Positions 21,840 through 32,963 of a stretch of 64,000 bases of DNA are shown here, one piece after another. Source of the stretch: Mytilus trossulus (Eukaryota > Mollusca > Bivalvia > Mytilida > Mytilidae); assembly GCF_036588685.1 (NCBI RefSeq), contig NW_026963295.1, positions 4,464,001 to 4,528,000 on the forward strand, read 5' to 3'. The notes below the pieces were generated by a model. That model did no database searches, was not told the origin of the DNA, and saw nothing but the letters and a program-made list of their open reading frames with translations. Within the stretch, counting starts at the first letter, position 1, and every line of letters begins with the position of its first letter. The translations under genes and the position numbers were made by a program.

Positions 21840-22540
21840 TCCATTTAATTAATTAGAAAATACATTGTTTATAATTGAGATTAGAGGTTCAATCATAACA
21901 TACTTCTTTGTAACTGTAATATGAAATAATATATTCAAGGAAGATATATTTTATACAATGTGTACACAGTTTGTAATGCAAATTGAATTCTCTCTTTTTT
22001 ATTAGCACCATGGTAATATAATCAATTTAACAACAAGATAAATTAATATTTCATATGCAATTTGAGGCATAGATAGTCAGACCGTAAGATAGAACTACAA
22101 CTGTCAATAGTAAGTCAAGTAATAGTCTCATTTTTGTTTTATCTAACATGACCAATTTAAATGTACTTTGAGATATATGAACAAGAATATGTATAGACAA
22201 GTTGTACTGTAAGATATATTTGCAAAAATATAGATCTGTTATGACTTATGACTTTACCGTGGCTGGTATGAATTAATTGAGATGACCGCATGTATATACA
22301 GTGGGATAATTTCTAAATGTTTGATTCATTAGAGTAATATAAATATTTACACTCAAATGAATTGTATTATATTTCTACCTTTTCGTGTAAGGTTAAATTA
22401 AGGTGAACTTTCCATATGTAAGTACATATACCTCTCTTATCAAGAACATATTTATTGACCTCGCATTTTATCAAGTATTAACAATTGTGTGTCTCTGATA
22501 TAATGCATATATGTTGACCTCGTTTGTAAACACTATTTGC
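21840..22540 (+). repeat. Older diverged copy of the 18.9-20.6 kb segment
   Basis: Blocks in order match unit 1 and its left flank: 'ttagaaaatacattgttt' (against 18936), 'gaccgcatgtatatacagtg' (against 20178) and 'atatttacactcaaatgaat' (against 20238). It lacks the central dispersed-repeat portion, which suggests that portion inserted later into the lineage of units 1 and 2. Confidence 0.65.
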
Positions 22541-24064
22541 ATGAATTTCTTAGACTGTTCTGATATCAGTCAAAAAATAGTTTTACGGTCATATGGTACA
22601 TCTAGTAACCCAATTACAGTCATGAAAGTCAAACATGTCAAATGTCAAATTGCTCCGGGAACATGTTTATAAAACCTGACAGTGATCCTTGTCTAAACGC
22701 AGCATAAGAGTTCAACGTATACTCGTGAATTTAAATTGATCTTTCTGATGGTAGCCAGCTGAAATAGATTTCGCTAGGTTTTTTTCATTGCATTTTTCTC
22801 TAACTTTTTGACGAAAACATAAAAGTACAAGAAAATTAAAACACGCATGTATAGCAATCTGACAACCATTTATTTTTATCAATGAGAAGCTTAATTTCTA
22901 TTAAACAACAGTAAGTTACTAAAGCGTTCAGTTGAGTATTATAGAGTAGACTCCCTTATATGTTCCTTGTCCCTATTCACGATGATTACGATCAATTGAA
23001 ACTAAGTTTTTCCAGTTTAACTGTGTTGTAATGAACACTGAAAGGTGACCGGGTCAACTCAAATATCGATCGTAAAAATAAATGCATCATTAGACTAATA
23101 TATCGTCACCAAGTGTGATCCCCGGTAAATATTTGCTAAAAATAGTATCCAACTGTACCGAAAACATCAAACATTTATTAGGGGCGTTAAGGTATAAAAG
23201 TACGCACAACGTCAAATTATAAGGTAACGGACAACTCAATATGCTATGTATGCACGTTATTTATCATTGTAAAATTGCCAAAGTTATAATGAAAATGTAA
23301 CTATATTTGGAAATGCAGAATAAATAAATAAATAAATTCTCTCTCATTATCCATTATACTAATTTAGCACTGTTTAAGTTCCATGGTTTATGTTCAAATT
23401 ATTATTCAAAACATTTTATCTAAAAACATACATCGAAACGAATAAATCAATGCTAGAATTTGACCACGTTGGCTGAGGATTGAATAAAATGCCCATGTCC
23501 CCGTAGCTGTTATAGTTTTAACTTCTTTCAAGCCTGGTTTCAGGATAAGCGGACGCAAAAAACGGATACAAATCATATGGTTTTTTTTATTTATTTCCCC
23601 TTTAACGAGTCGATATGATTCGACAATTATAGAAATTTTCATCAATGGTTTACATTTTGTATTATTTAACTTCATTTTTCAATCTCGCCAAAAAAACATG
23701 CACAATTTTGTTCTTTGGCTGATAAGTATTTTCGAAATACTATTAATTTCATATGTTCACTACGATAAATGGACATATGACTCTGTGTTATTACTACTGT
23801 ACAGATATCTTACCTTTAAAAAGCACTTGTTCAGTAGACCAATGTGAAAGGAAAAATGGTTAAGTGGTTCATCACCTTGTCCCATATAAAGGATACATTA
23901 TCAAATCTTATCAAAACCGAATACATCTGGTAATCATATAACACGTGACAACTTCTTCGCGCTTTGAAATGTGTGAAGTTCAAGGATTTATGATCAACAA
24001 ACGCACTTGAAAATTTTACCGTGGTTTATCAATTTAGAGATTGATATCAATTACCAACTAAGTA
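22541..24064. other. Intergenic, with one probable diverged MITE
   Basis: About 22760-22970 shares 'agcaatctgacaaccattta' and 'aatgagaagcttaat' with the TIR element at 27450-27724, so it is probably an old relative. No gene is recognised. The 89-codon minus-strand frame at 23406-23675 has no features I can interpret. Confidence 0.4.
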
Positions 24065-24640
24065 ACAGTAACAGTAGTGACAATGTCATGGCTTAAAAAT
24101 AAAAACACAAACAGACAAATTATCCATGTAGCCCACAAGCTACAACTAGAAAACTAAAGACTCAGTAACACTTACTCCACCAAAAAACTGAGGGTAGATC
24201 TCAGATAATCTAGAAGGGGACGCAGATCATGTTTCACATGTGACAACCGTCGTGTTGATCATTTAAGTACGAACACGGAAAAAGTCTAATATCGGTAGAT
24301 CACATTCGAGAAAAGGGAATGCAGTTGTAGTTACAAATGTACAACTAGTTTTTTTCATCAAGGATATCATGATAGGAAATACAAGCCCGTAAATATCGTA
24401 TCAATTAGATTATATGTACTCCGTATGCAGGCGCTGCTGGATGTTGCTACAAAGACATAGAAAATTGAAATCAACTATGTTGTCGTAAAGTTTTTTTTTC
24501 AATTGACCATCATTGTCCATTTCTAGATGTAAGTCAAGATATGAGGCTGACTTAACTGTATCCGTAGTATCCCTTATCTCTAGTTCGATGGGATTGATGC
24601 GTTCAACAAATTCACCAATTGTTGATTTTTTTAGTGAGGG
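24065..24640 (-). mobile_element. Penelope-like element fragment, minus strand
   Basis: From 24640 leftward the translation gives NPIELEIRDTTDTVKSAS, then YLDLHLEMDNDGQLKK, the conserved segment after the RT catalytic region. It then decays through frameshifts (about 24440-24300) into the 3' tail in reverse orientation ('caaccgtcgtgttgatcatt'). Confidence 0.78.
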
Positions 24641-24757
24641 AACAGCATCTTTATAGTTATAAGTGTTGCATAAATGATATATAAAAGAAACTCAGGAACC
24701 GTCTTGTCTTATTGGCATCATACCACATCTTCGTTTTATATAACATAAAAATTAGAT

Positions 24758-26077
24758 TAAGGTGGTATGGGTGTTTTTCGCCATCTTGGATTGTGGAAAC
24801 AGATAATCTAAGGTCCAGATTTTCAATCAAGTTAGCATGCAGGAAAGCAGTTACTTCATGTGAATTTTCATTTAAAAGGACAAATTTATGAGATTATAAC
24901 TTATAATTATGAATAATTTATCCAAGGGCTTGTACAGAAAGGAGAAAGAAAATTAGCCCAGTCTTTTAATTTCACCTTTCGGTATATTGATGATGTACTG
25001 TCTCTTAATAATAATAGATTCAGTGATCACTTACATTTAATATATCCAAGTGAACTTGAAATTAAAGATACTACCGACACAGATAAATCTGCTTCATATT
25101 TAGACCTTTTTCACGAAATGACTACTGATGGTAGGTTAAATACCAAAAGTTATTACAAACGCGATGATTTTAATTTTCCTATAGTCAACTTTCCATTTCT
25201 GTGTAGGTACATCCCAGCGGCACCAACATATGCAGTATATGTGTCTCAATTGATACGTTACTCTAGAGCTAGCTCAAATTACGCTGATTTTGTGGAACGA
25301 GGAATACTGCTTTCTCAAAAGTTGCTAAGACAGGGCTATGAATCAATCAAACTAAGGTCATCACTCAAGAAATACGATCGCCATCATTCGCTGATTGGCC
25401 ATAATGACAAAAGTGTGTCAGATATCATATCTGGTATTTTTCCTCAATCATAATAACCTGCCATTATTACCGAATTGAACAAAGAAATAACACGACGGGT
25501 GCCGCATACGCTGCAGGACATGCTTACCATTCCGGAGCACCTGAGTTTCTCCCGGTTTAAATGGACTTTGTGTTGTTTCTTATTATTATTTGTAACTGTT
25601 GATGTAAATGTCTTTTGGTGTTATGAGTCTTTGTTTACTCCTTGGTTTTGATTGGTATTGTCTTGTTCAAGTGTAAATTATTTTAGCTTGATTTTTAATG
25701 TTATTTTTTGGAATTTTATGAAGAGGTAACTCTGAAATGGTCTACATGGATTTTTGCCATTTTAAATTCTAGCCGGAAAAAAACACTTGGTGACCATATT
25801 TTTTTCTTTTGATATTCTCAAAGCATTTTCTAAAAGCTATCTTCTCGTATTCTATTTTACAATTCTATTATTCAGTTTAGCTTCTTATCAAATAATGATG
25901 ATTTTTCCGGTACAATTCATACAAAATATGACATTTTGTCAAAACCTGTAGCTTGAGAAAATACGCGGTGACATATCATTTTTATTATATTTTTGAACAT
26001 GTATCAATAAATACTTTGTTTTGTCAAAATTTCAACAAATTTTATCTTTTTTAATTTAGACTTCCATACCACCTGAA
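24758..26077. mobile_element. TIR element (GGTGGTATGG ends) carrying a nested PLE
   Basis: The left end is 'ttaaGGTGGTATGGGTG' and the right end 'CTTCCATACCACC' followed by 'tgaa', giving inverted ends of about 10 bp with a TTAA-like flank. The flanking parts (24775-24940 and 25720-26060) are non-coding A+T-rich filler. The PLE at about 24945-25715 sits between them. Confidence 0.55.
24945..25715 (+). mobile_element. Penelope-like RT fragment with 3' tail
   Basis: The coding remnant reads RYIDDVLSLNN (24975-25010; IDD is the catalytic motif C), then ELEIKDTTDTDKSASYLDL and, from 25118, an open stretch of 111 codons: LNTKSYYKRDDFNFPIVNFP, YAVYVSQLIRYSRA, LLSQKLLRQGY. Everything 5' of motif C is missing, as in typical 5' truncation. 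The 3' tail (from about 25490, 'cacgacgggtgccgcata') is shared with copies at 7.4, 40.0 and 51.3 kb. Confidence 0.85.
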
Positions 26078-26879
26078 GGTCATAATTCAAGGTAAAAGAA
26101 ATGCTTGTTTTGCTTGTTTGGGCATTTTCTTCCAAAATTGATTAGCTATATATTAAAGAAAAGATGCACAATATTATTGGAAGTTGTGGCAGTTATGATA
26201 CATGTATATTCCGTTTATAGTGATCTTATTACATCTTATAGAATCCGGATTTATTGACCCTGAAATTGGAATTTGTAAGGTTGAGGGATTATTTTTTTCT
26301 AACTGAGAAAAGTGTAAGCCCTGTGATTTTACAGGGTAGGGTGACAAAAAGCGAACAAATACGAAACGGAAATGACTTTTAATCAAAGTAGAAGAAGTAC
26401 GAAACAATATATTTAAAATCAGCATTCAGTAAATATTAATAGACACCGGAAATGATCTTTTATACACTTATTCTAGTAATTGTCTCTCTTATTTGAAAAA
26501 AACAATGACATAGAAACTATATGGTTTTTTTTAAATCAGCGTAAGGGAATAAACAGGAAATGACCTGCTGTTATAAACCAGAAGTGGTTGATCATCTTTC
26601 TTTTTTTATTCTTGGAATTAGTGCAACAAAGATTATCTTTTGAGACCAGATGTGACAATTCATAAACAAGAATTAGTAAAGTATCCCCTTATTGTAAGCA
26701 AAACTATATAGAAACCATTCATATTTTAGAATTAGCTTTAAGAGACAGGCTTACAATCATTTTCTGAGTACCTATTTTACTTGAATTTGTGGTATATAAG
26801 TTGGTTTGTCTATTGATCGCTATAAAAGAAAAAAAATAAATCTAAGGGACTACTTTACCACGTTTTTGTTAACTGCACA

Positions 26880-27060
26880 AAATCAGATACCCCGTCAGTA
26901 ATCAACGGATATCATATCAAATATGTTGTTATCTTATAGTTCTATTATGTGTGTGTTGCATTGCCGTTTGATTTTTGTTGCACGTCAGTGTTTCTGTTGT
27001 TTCGTTGTTTTCTCGTTATAGTTGATGTGTTTTCCTAGGTTTTTATTTGCCATCCAGATT
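26880..27060 (-). repeat. Interspersed repeat ('agtataccgctgttc' family), reverse orientation
   Basis: 'ttctgttgtttcgttgtttt' and 'gttgatgtgttttccta' read as the reverse of the family seen at 37.04-37.29 kb and 61.33-61.5 kb. Confidence 0.5.
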
Positions 27061-27449
27061 TGTTTATAAAAGTTTAAAAGGGTACAACATTACCATACAG
27101 TAACAATAAAATGAACAAATGTTAGATATTTGGGATAAAAGATATCCTCCATCAGTATGATCACGATGTAAAATGAAACATGTCAATCTATTTTAATTAT
27201 GAAACTATCAAATTCTATAAATTTATACACAAACATAGTTTAAGCGAACATCAGAGATGCTGGTACAACTCTTTGTATCTTTATATATTGTGCTGAAAAT
27301 GAATACCTTTATTTGCACTGAATTGCTAACTGTCAGAAGTCAGGCATTTAAAACCAAGTTCATCTGATTAAGAAGAGAGTCAAAACATGCCTTTCGATTT
27401 GAATTTGTTCAACCTATTTATTATTTAAAAACAAACATTACAAATGATC

Positions 27450-27724
27450 TTAAGGTAGTACCCAACACTTAAACTAAAATTAATTTGGCTCGTTTAATTT
27501 TCTTAAAATTTTGACAGTTTATTAACCATTTGACAAAAATATAAAAATTTCCAAACTTTTGAACCAACCGTTTTATCAGAAAAAATACACTGGTTATATA
27601 GCAGTTTGACAGACACTTATTTTGATCATTGAGAAGCTTAATATTCCCTTAACAACACAGCGAAATCAAAACGTTTAGCTGATTTCACAGAGTTATCTCC
27701 CTGTAGTGTTAGGTACCAACTAAA
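27450..27724. mobile_element. 275-bp MITE with ~16-bp TIRs
   Basis: The left end is 'ttaaGGTAGTACCCAACACT' and the right end 'AGTGTTAGGTACCAACtaaa', inverted with three mismatches. The flank is TTAA on the left and the degraded taaa on the right. Internal sequence is non-coding. The end design resembles the TIR element at 24758 (ttaaGGTGGTA...). Confidence 0.7.
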
Positions 27725-28821
27725 TATGAAAACTTTAACTCCTTTTGTCGCTGGTGGAAAGTGATCTCAGTAGACAGCATATCACACATTTGTTTTAATT
27801 TTATATATAGATCTGTATTCAAAATGGCACAACACTAGTTATGTCAGATCCTTAAGATTGCCTTTCCCATAATTACCCAAACATTTTATATTTGTTTAAA
27901 GACATAGTGAAGCGCAGATAAAATTTATGTAAACTATACGTCTCATATGTTTATTAAAAATAAATCGGCTCATAGTTTTTAATTATTTTATTTTTTTAAA
28001 TCCATTTAAACATTTATTTTTTTATTTCAAAAAGACATAAAGGTCGAATATTGTTTTTTTTTCAAGCTGAAAATAGATTGGTATAATAAACGGGTATTAC
28101 GAAGAACACAAAAAACAAACATTTGGTGAAAATATACAATTTTAAAATACTTTTCAACAAAAACTGTCAAATCCATAAAAAATGTTAAAACGAGTAAAAT
28201 ACAGCTGTCATGTATTATGTATATCTGACTCGGTTCAGACACTTTTCGAAAAAAATCGGGATTTGCTAAACATCCCACGTGTAAGACAGACGTATATTCT
28301 TCATAAAAACAAACTGGGTTATACTACAAGAAGGCAAAATAGGTACCTGATATAAGATTTGGAATCAAACAGAATCTATTTTGTAATATTACATCAAAAC
28401 GACAACAATATTCAAATAAACATTCACATAAATTTAACAAAGACACCAATGAATCGTGTTATTTCTACTCGAATAATATTGTTCTAACCTATTTAACCCC
28501 TTTTAACATTGTTCATTACAAAAACTACAGTAGTTAAAACATAAATATCATCAGACATTTTCTCCCCAGTTTAGCTGTTTTAACAGGTACATTAGTTGTA
28601 TATAGCCATACGTATGTGGTATCACATGGATAATTAGATATATCTCTAGACTAAAACGGTCGCTAAACTATATAGTTAAGTACACACTTTCTCTAAATGA
28701 ATATAATGCTTCAATACAAATTTACACAAAGTTTGCTTGATTTTACAGTTGCAGATAAATCAATCCCGTAAGGTTTTGTTTGTTATTAGCATGACGTAAT
28801 TTTTCACTATGCAGTGGTTAT
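27725..28821. other. 3' flank of GPCR gene 1
   Basis: A+T-rich and non-coding. It probably contains the 3' UTR of the minus-strand receptor gene; I could not fix a polyadenylation site. Confidence 0.35.
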
Positions 28822-29784
28822 TCAGATTGCCTGTTGTGAGGTCGACGAGACTGGTTCTATTGATGACCTGCAGATCAATTCCTTCAAACTTACTCGAAAC
28901 TGTTTTGACATACCAACATATACCAATACATTCATCAGAAAGGAAACCACAAGTATGAGATTCGAAAACTGTATACCATCACTAGTTCTTAACCAATTGT
29001 GTACCGTAGGAAAAAACGTTGCAAGCGAAATCTTGAATGTAGTCGGAAATTCTCCCAGAACGAATATAAGCGAGACTAGGACAAGCATTACCGTTGTTCG
29101 TGTTTTGCTTCGCTGGTCAGATGACCTTCCGGAAACCATCTTTCTTCTGTTAACAGTTACCATACAAGCAATCATAGAAAAAGTCACGAACAATGCTGGA
29201 ATAAGATGGAGAGTAAACAACCGAATGAACCATATTATGTCTGATATTTCATCTATGATATCGTTGTGGACGAGGTAATGTGTTTTGCAATACAAAACAG
29301 AACTATTGTCATTAGTTATTTTTGTCACACCTTCAATTCTACGAACTAAAAAAAACGGAATTTTCATGCTTGTGACAAATACAAACGATACAACTGAAAA
29401 TACCACCGTGGTTTTCTGTCCGCATATACGTGGTCCTGAGAACGGGAAAAGACAAATCACACATCTTTGACAAGCAAGATAAGTTGTAGTTAAAATCGAC
29501 GTAGAATGAAAAATAAATGCAAAAGAACCAGCTACGAGGTTAATATAGCAACCACTTACACTTAGAAGATTTCCAGCTATATACGATGAAAAAGTATACA
29601 TGGTACCAAAAAATATCGTAGCTGTATCATATATTGCTATGAGAGAAAGAATAACGGAAACCGATGTTTTGTTTCTAGGCGACAACCATGCTACTACTAC
29701 TATAATGTTCGTGCTTAAAACTGCAACTAATAGTACAGGTTTTATGATAAGAACATAGAGTTGTTCTTTATACAACGGATCCAT
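28822..29784 (-). CDS. Rhodopsin-like GPCR, paralogue 1 (orphan, peptide/chemosensory-type)
   Basis: A 320-residue seven-helix receptor in a single coding exon, acting in the plasma membrane. Helix 1 is about 11-35 (N26), helix 2 about 43-65 (D53), helix 3 about 84-110, helix 4 about 125-147, helix 5 about 187-210, helix 6 about 231-250 and helix 7 about 273-292. Cys79 and Cys166 can form the standard helix 3 to loop 2 disulfide, and N160 (NSS) is a glycosylation sequon in loop 2. Instead of DRY, the end of helix 3 has QRC (106-108). The helix 7 NPxxY is replaced by N285-V-L-V-Y289, followed by the helix 8 segment KQFRVSLKEL. This pattern is common in expanded lophotrochozoan rhodopsin-family receptors; the ligand is unknown. 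An acceptor (ttacttgtag) about 15 bases upstream of the ATG shows an intron in the 5' UTR, leading to an exon at about 30919. A paralogue lies at 46073-47017. Confidence 0.9.
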   Translation of the reverse strand: MDPLYKEQLYVLIIKPVLLVAVLSTNIIVVVAWLSPRNKTSVSVILSLIAIYDTATIFFGTMYTFSSYIAGNLLSVSGCYINLVAGSFAFIFHSTSILTTTYLACQRCVICLFPFSGPRICGQKTTVVFSVVSFVFVTSMKIPFFLVRRIEGVTKITNDNSSVLYCKTHYLVHNDIIDEISDIIWFIRLFTLHLIPALFVTFSMIACMVTVNRRKMVSGRSSDQRSKTRTTVMLVLVSLIFVLGEFPTTFKISLATFFPTVHNWLRTSDGIQFSNLILVVSFLMNVLVYVGMSKQFRVSLKELICRSSIEPVSSTSQQAI

Positions 29785-29984
29785 TTCTCCTTTTCCAACC
29801 TACAAGTAAACCAAAACACTTTTAAACAGTATGGAATATGTAGCAATTTTTATTGATGCACTGTAGAATTACTGTCATGTTTTAGTTTTATTATTATTGT
29901 TTAATGCAATTTTTATTTGCTTCGCTTTAGATTACACGTTTGGATTGTAGTTTAATAAATATACAACGAAATTTCCACTCTATG

Positions 29985-30080
29985 ACACTACAAAGAAACG
30001 CTCGTTGTCCACATAAGACTCGTCAGAGGCTTTCGAATGAAACAGTTGGAAGTTTTAAAATACAATGTTGAAGTACATTC
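29985..30080 (-). repeat. GACGAAACGCGCGTC-type repeat, degraded, in the GPCR 1 intron
   Basis: 'aagaaacgctcgttgtccac', 'ataagactcgtcagaggctt' and 'tcgaatgaaac' are a weakened minus-orientation copy. Confidence 0.5.
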
Positions 30081-30714
30081 AAGTCGAAATGGTCAAAACA
30101 TTTGACATATGCGTTTACCATATATTTTCCGATTGCTAAATACATTGACGGATATTTGAAAACACTTTTAATATTTTATGGATGTGTTTGAGCATTTGAT
30201 TTTGCCATTTGATTGGAGACTTTCCTTTTTTAAATTTTCATCGAAGTTCAGTACTTTTGTGATTTCATTTTTAATATATGCATGGTATACGTAAAAAGAC
30301 ACATGTTTTCATGTGCAAGGTATTCAGTAATTGAAACAAAAAATAGCTTAAGGTTTTGTTAGTAATATATAAAATGAAGGTAACTAGTTTAAAGAGGAAC
30401 TCTATCTTATATCATATAATATAACGGAGTTTTTAGATATTGCATCAAATCAAAACGTACATAAGGCGTTGGCATTTAATTCATGTCAGATATCAGAGTA
30501 AAAAAAAGAAGATGCTTTTCATTTTTATTTATCCACTGTCAATTCTATCGTCTTTAAAGTAGATTCGAAAACTTTACAAACAGTCTTAATATTAAACTAC
30601 ACATCAGTCCCTTTTAATCAAAGTATAACCATGAATAAGTATATATATAAAAACAAATGGGTTTTATCATTAGTCACCAGAAGAATTCAAAACTACTTCA
30701 ATTCTCTTCAGTTT

Positions 30715-30800
30715 TTTAATTTTTTTTCATTCGAGCGTCCTTAAAGAATGTTTTGTAGACGAAACGTGCGTATGGCTCCAATACGACATAATGATATCTT
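30715..30800 (+). repeat. GACGAAACGCGCGTC-type repeat fragment in the GPCR 1 intron
   Basis: 'cattcgagcgtccttaaaga' and 'ttttgtagacgaaacgtgcg' are the plus-orientation 3' part. Confidence 0.6.
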
Positions 30801-30918
30801 AATTTGAATTACATTGGTATAAAATCCACTCTTTGATTTTGTTATATTATGCTATCCAAAATGCTTTTTCTTAATATGCACTACATCAAGCTCTAAAAAA
30901 ACTTAAAAAAACACTTAC

Positions 30919-30942
30919 CTTGCAAGCAGAAAAAAAATCGTG
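30919..30942 (-). other. Untranslated first exon of GPCR gene 1 (predicted)
   Basis: The minus strand shows exon end CTTGCAAG followed by donor gtaagtgt (30913-30918), a short distance below a TATA box. The same arrangement is at GPCR gene 2. The exact start is inferred from the TATA spacing. Confidence 0.6.
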
Positions 30943-30966
30943 ATGCTTAAACTATGTGCTTAAGAC

Positions 30967-30973
30967 TTTTATA
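30967..30973 (-). promoter_or_regulatory. TATA box of GPCR gene 1
   Basis: TATAAAA on the minus strand in the context TTGGTATAAAAGTCTT, identical over these 16 bases to the GPCR gene 2 promoter. Upstream, ATTTACAT (complement of 31007-31014) lies at the position of an octamer-like ATTTGCAT in gene 2. Confidence 0.65.
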
Positions 30974-31014
30974 CCAATCGCGTCTTAGTGAAAAGCATTT
31001 GAAAAATGTAAATG

Positions 31015-31680
31015 ACTAATTATATTGTGGGCACAAAATGATTAATGAATCGCAGATTACTTATCCCGATGTGTGTCTGTCAAAATATGAAATTAACTAA
31101 ATGACAAAGTAGAACCAATTGGTTTTTTTATGGTAATTTCTTTCCTAGTAATCACTGAAAAAGTCTAGTTCAATTTGTTCTTAATTTTCTTATCAAACCA
31201 TCAATTTCATGTTTTTTTGTAAAAATCAGGGTTCATTGATCAACTTTTGATAAATAACATTGTAAGACCATTTCCCATTTGTGTTTCGAGATAAAGAGCC
31301 TTTCTTGTTTTTAATTTAAATTATGATGAAAAAAACAACCATAATTATGTCAATAAAATTAAAAAAGATTTTTTTTTAATGAATAGCAATCACCACCTTT
31401 GAAAAAAATGGTTTCTCATATTATTGGTTTAATTCATAATTTAACCTTTGAAATTCAATTAGGTAGAAGTCTATTTGAAAAGCTTATTCATAAACAAATT
31501 GAAGTCTTATTTTCTCTTCTAATAAGTCGATGCTTTTGTATGGATACGGCACATTTCATTCTTGTTGTTTGAGTATGTATGGAATAGCAAGTTCATTGTC
31601 CGTCTCAGGGCAAAAGGGGACTTAAAACCTATCATTCAACGAAGATCAAGTCAGTACATGTTTTATCATAATACTAAAAA
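31015..31680. other. Upstream of GPCR gene 1, no recognisable gene
   Basis: Non-coding and A+T-rich; any further promoter elements beyond the conserved proximal part are not identifiable. Confidence 0.35.
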
Positions 31681-31689
31681 AGGGGCGAA

Positions 31690-31870
31690 AGATAATGAGG
31701 GAACAGTCAAACTCATGAATCGAAAATAAACTGACAACGCCATGGCTAAATTTAAACAGATAAACAGACAAATAATAGTACACAAGAAACAACATAGAAA
31801 TTAAACTGAGTAGACTGAGCAACACGAACCCCAACAAAAACTGGGGATGATATCAAGTTATCCGAAAGAC
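31690..31870 (-). repeat. Penelope-like 3' tail, minus strand
   Basis: The reverse complement reads the same tail: 'gacagtcaaactcatga' (reverse of tcatgagtttgactgtc), 'gacaacgccatggctaaa' and 'gcaacacgaaccccaaca'. The 5' part is missing. Confidence 0.7.
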
Positions 31871-32169
31871 ACAACATGCACAACGGATAATAATTGTCGA
31901 GGCTAAATCAGCTATGGTAATATGAAAATCAGGAGGACAACCACACTATTGTTATTCGTGTCTAAAGCTACGTCCCGCACTGACGTCATTCCAAGAAATA
32001 AAGCAGATAAAACGCCACCACGTAAATTCCGTAACATTATCAACATCATCTTATCCTGTAGCTGCATTTAAAATCATTTAAAGTACAATGACGCCTACAG
32101 TCAAACAGTTTCATGAAAGGCAAATATATGGAAGCTACATGTTTTGACTAGTCAAATAGCTCAATAAAA

Positions 32170-32810
32170 CTCAGAATGGAAATGGGGAATGTGTCAAAGA
32201 TACAACAACCCGACCTTAGGGTAGACAACAGCAGAAGGTCACCAACAGGTCTTCAATGCAGCGGGAAATTCCCGCACCCGGTGGTGTCCTGCAACTGGCC
32301 CCCAAAACAAATATATACACTTGTTCAGTGATAATGAACGCCATACTATACTTCAAAGTGTACACAAGAAACTAAAATAAGAAATACTACAAGACAAACA
32401 AGGGACAGAGGCTCTTGACTTGGGACAGGCACAAACATGCGGCTGGGTTAAACATTTCTTTAAGATATCAACCCTCTCCCTTTACCTTTACCCAATGTAA
32501 AAAGGTAAACAATACGCACATTAAAATTAAGTTCAAGAGATTTCCGAGTCTAATGTCAGAAGATGTAACCAAAGAAAATATACGAAATGACAATAATACA
32601 TAAATAACAACAATACAATTGAGAATGGAAATGGGGAATGTTTCAAAGAGACAACAACCCGACTAACTACTAGCAGTTAACTGACATTCCAGCTCTAGAC
32701 TTCTATTAAACTGATTGAAAGAGTATGTCTTCTACATATGAATATCAGGCACAATTCATCCCCTAAGGGGTTAAGTATCATACCGTCAAAACATATATGA
32801 AAAGAACATA
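32170..32810 (+). repeat. Interspersed repeat 'gaatggaaatggggaatgt', with an internal duplication of its own start
   Basis: The family runs from 'aatggaaatggggaatgtgt' through 'ggtcttcaatgcagcgggaa' and 'gacttgggacaggcacaaac' to 'catcccctaaggggttaagt'. A second short copy of the starting motif lies inside it at about 32620-32660. The 62-codon frame in it is not a gene. Confidence 0.7.
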
Positions 32811-32963
32811 ACCCATGTAATGTCAACAACTGTTTTTTTTAACTAAATGTGTTTAGTTCCGAAGTAAAGACCCTATAAGTGAATCAATATTAACGCCAAA
32901 ATATGCGATCTTTAATGTCCTGACAATAGTATTGTAATTATATCCCTTCTTAATAAGTCTATT

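Noticed and set aside
28814..29278. 154-codon plus-strand frame
   Set aside because: Antisense to GPCR gene 1; the matching shadow at 46059-46511 lies over GPCR gene 2.
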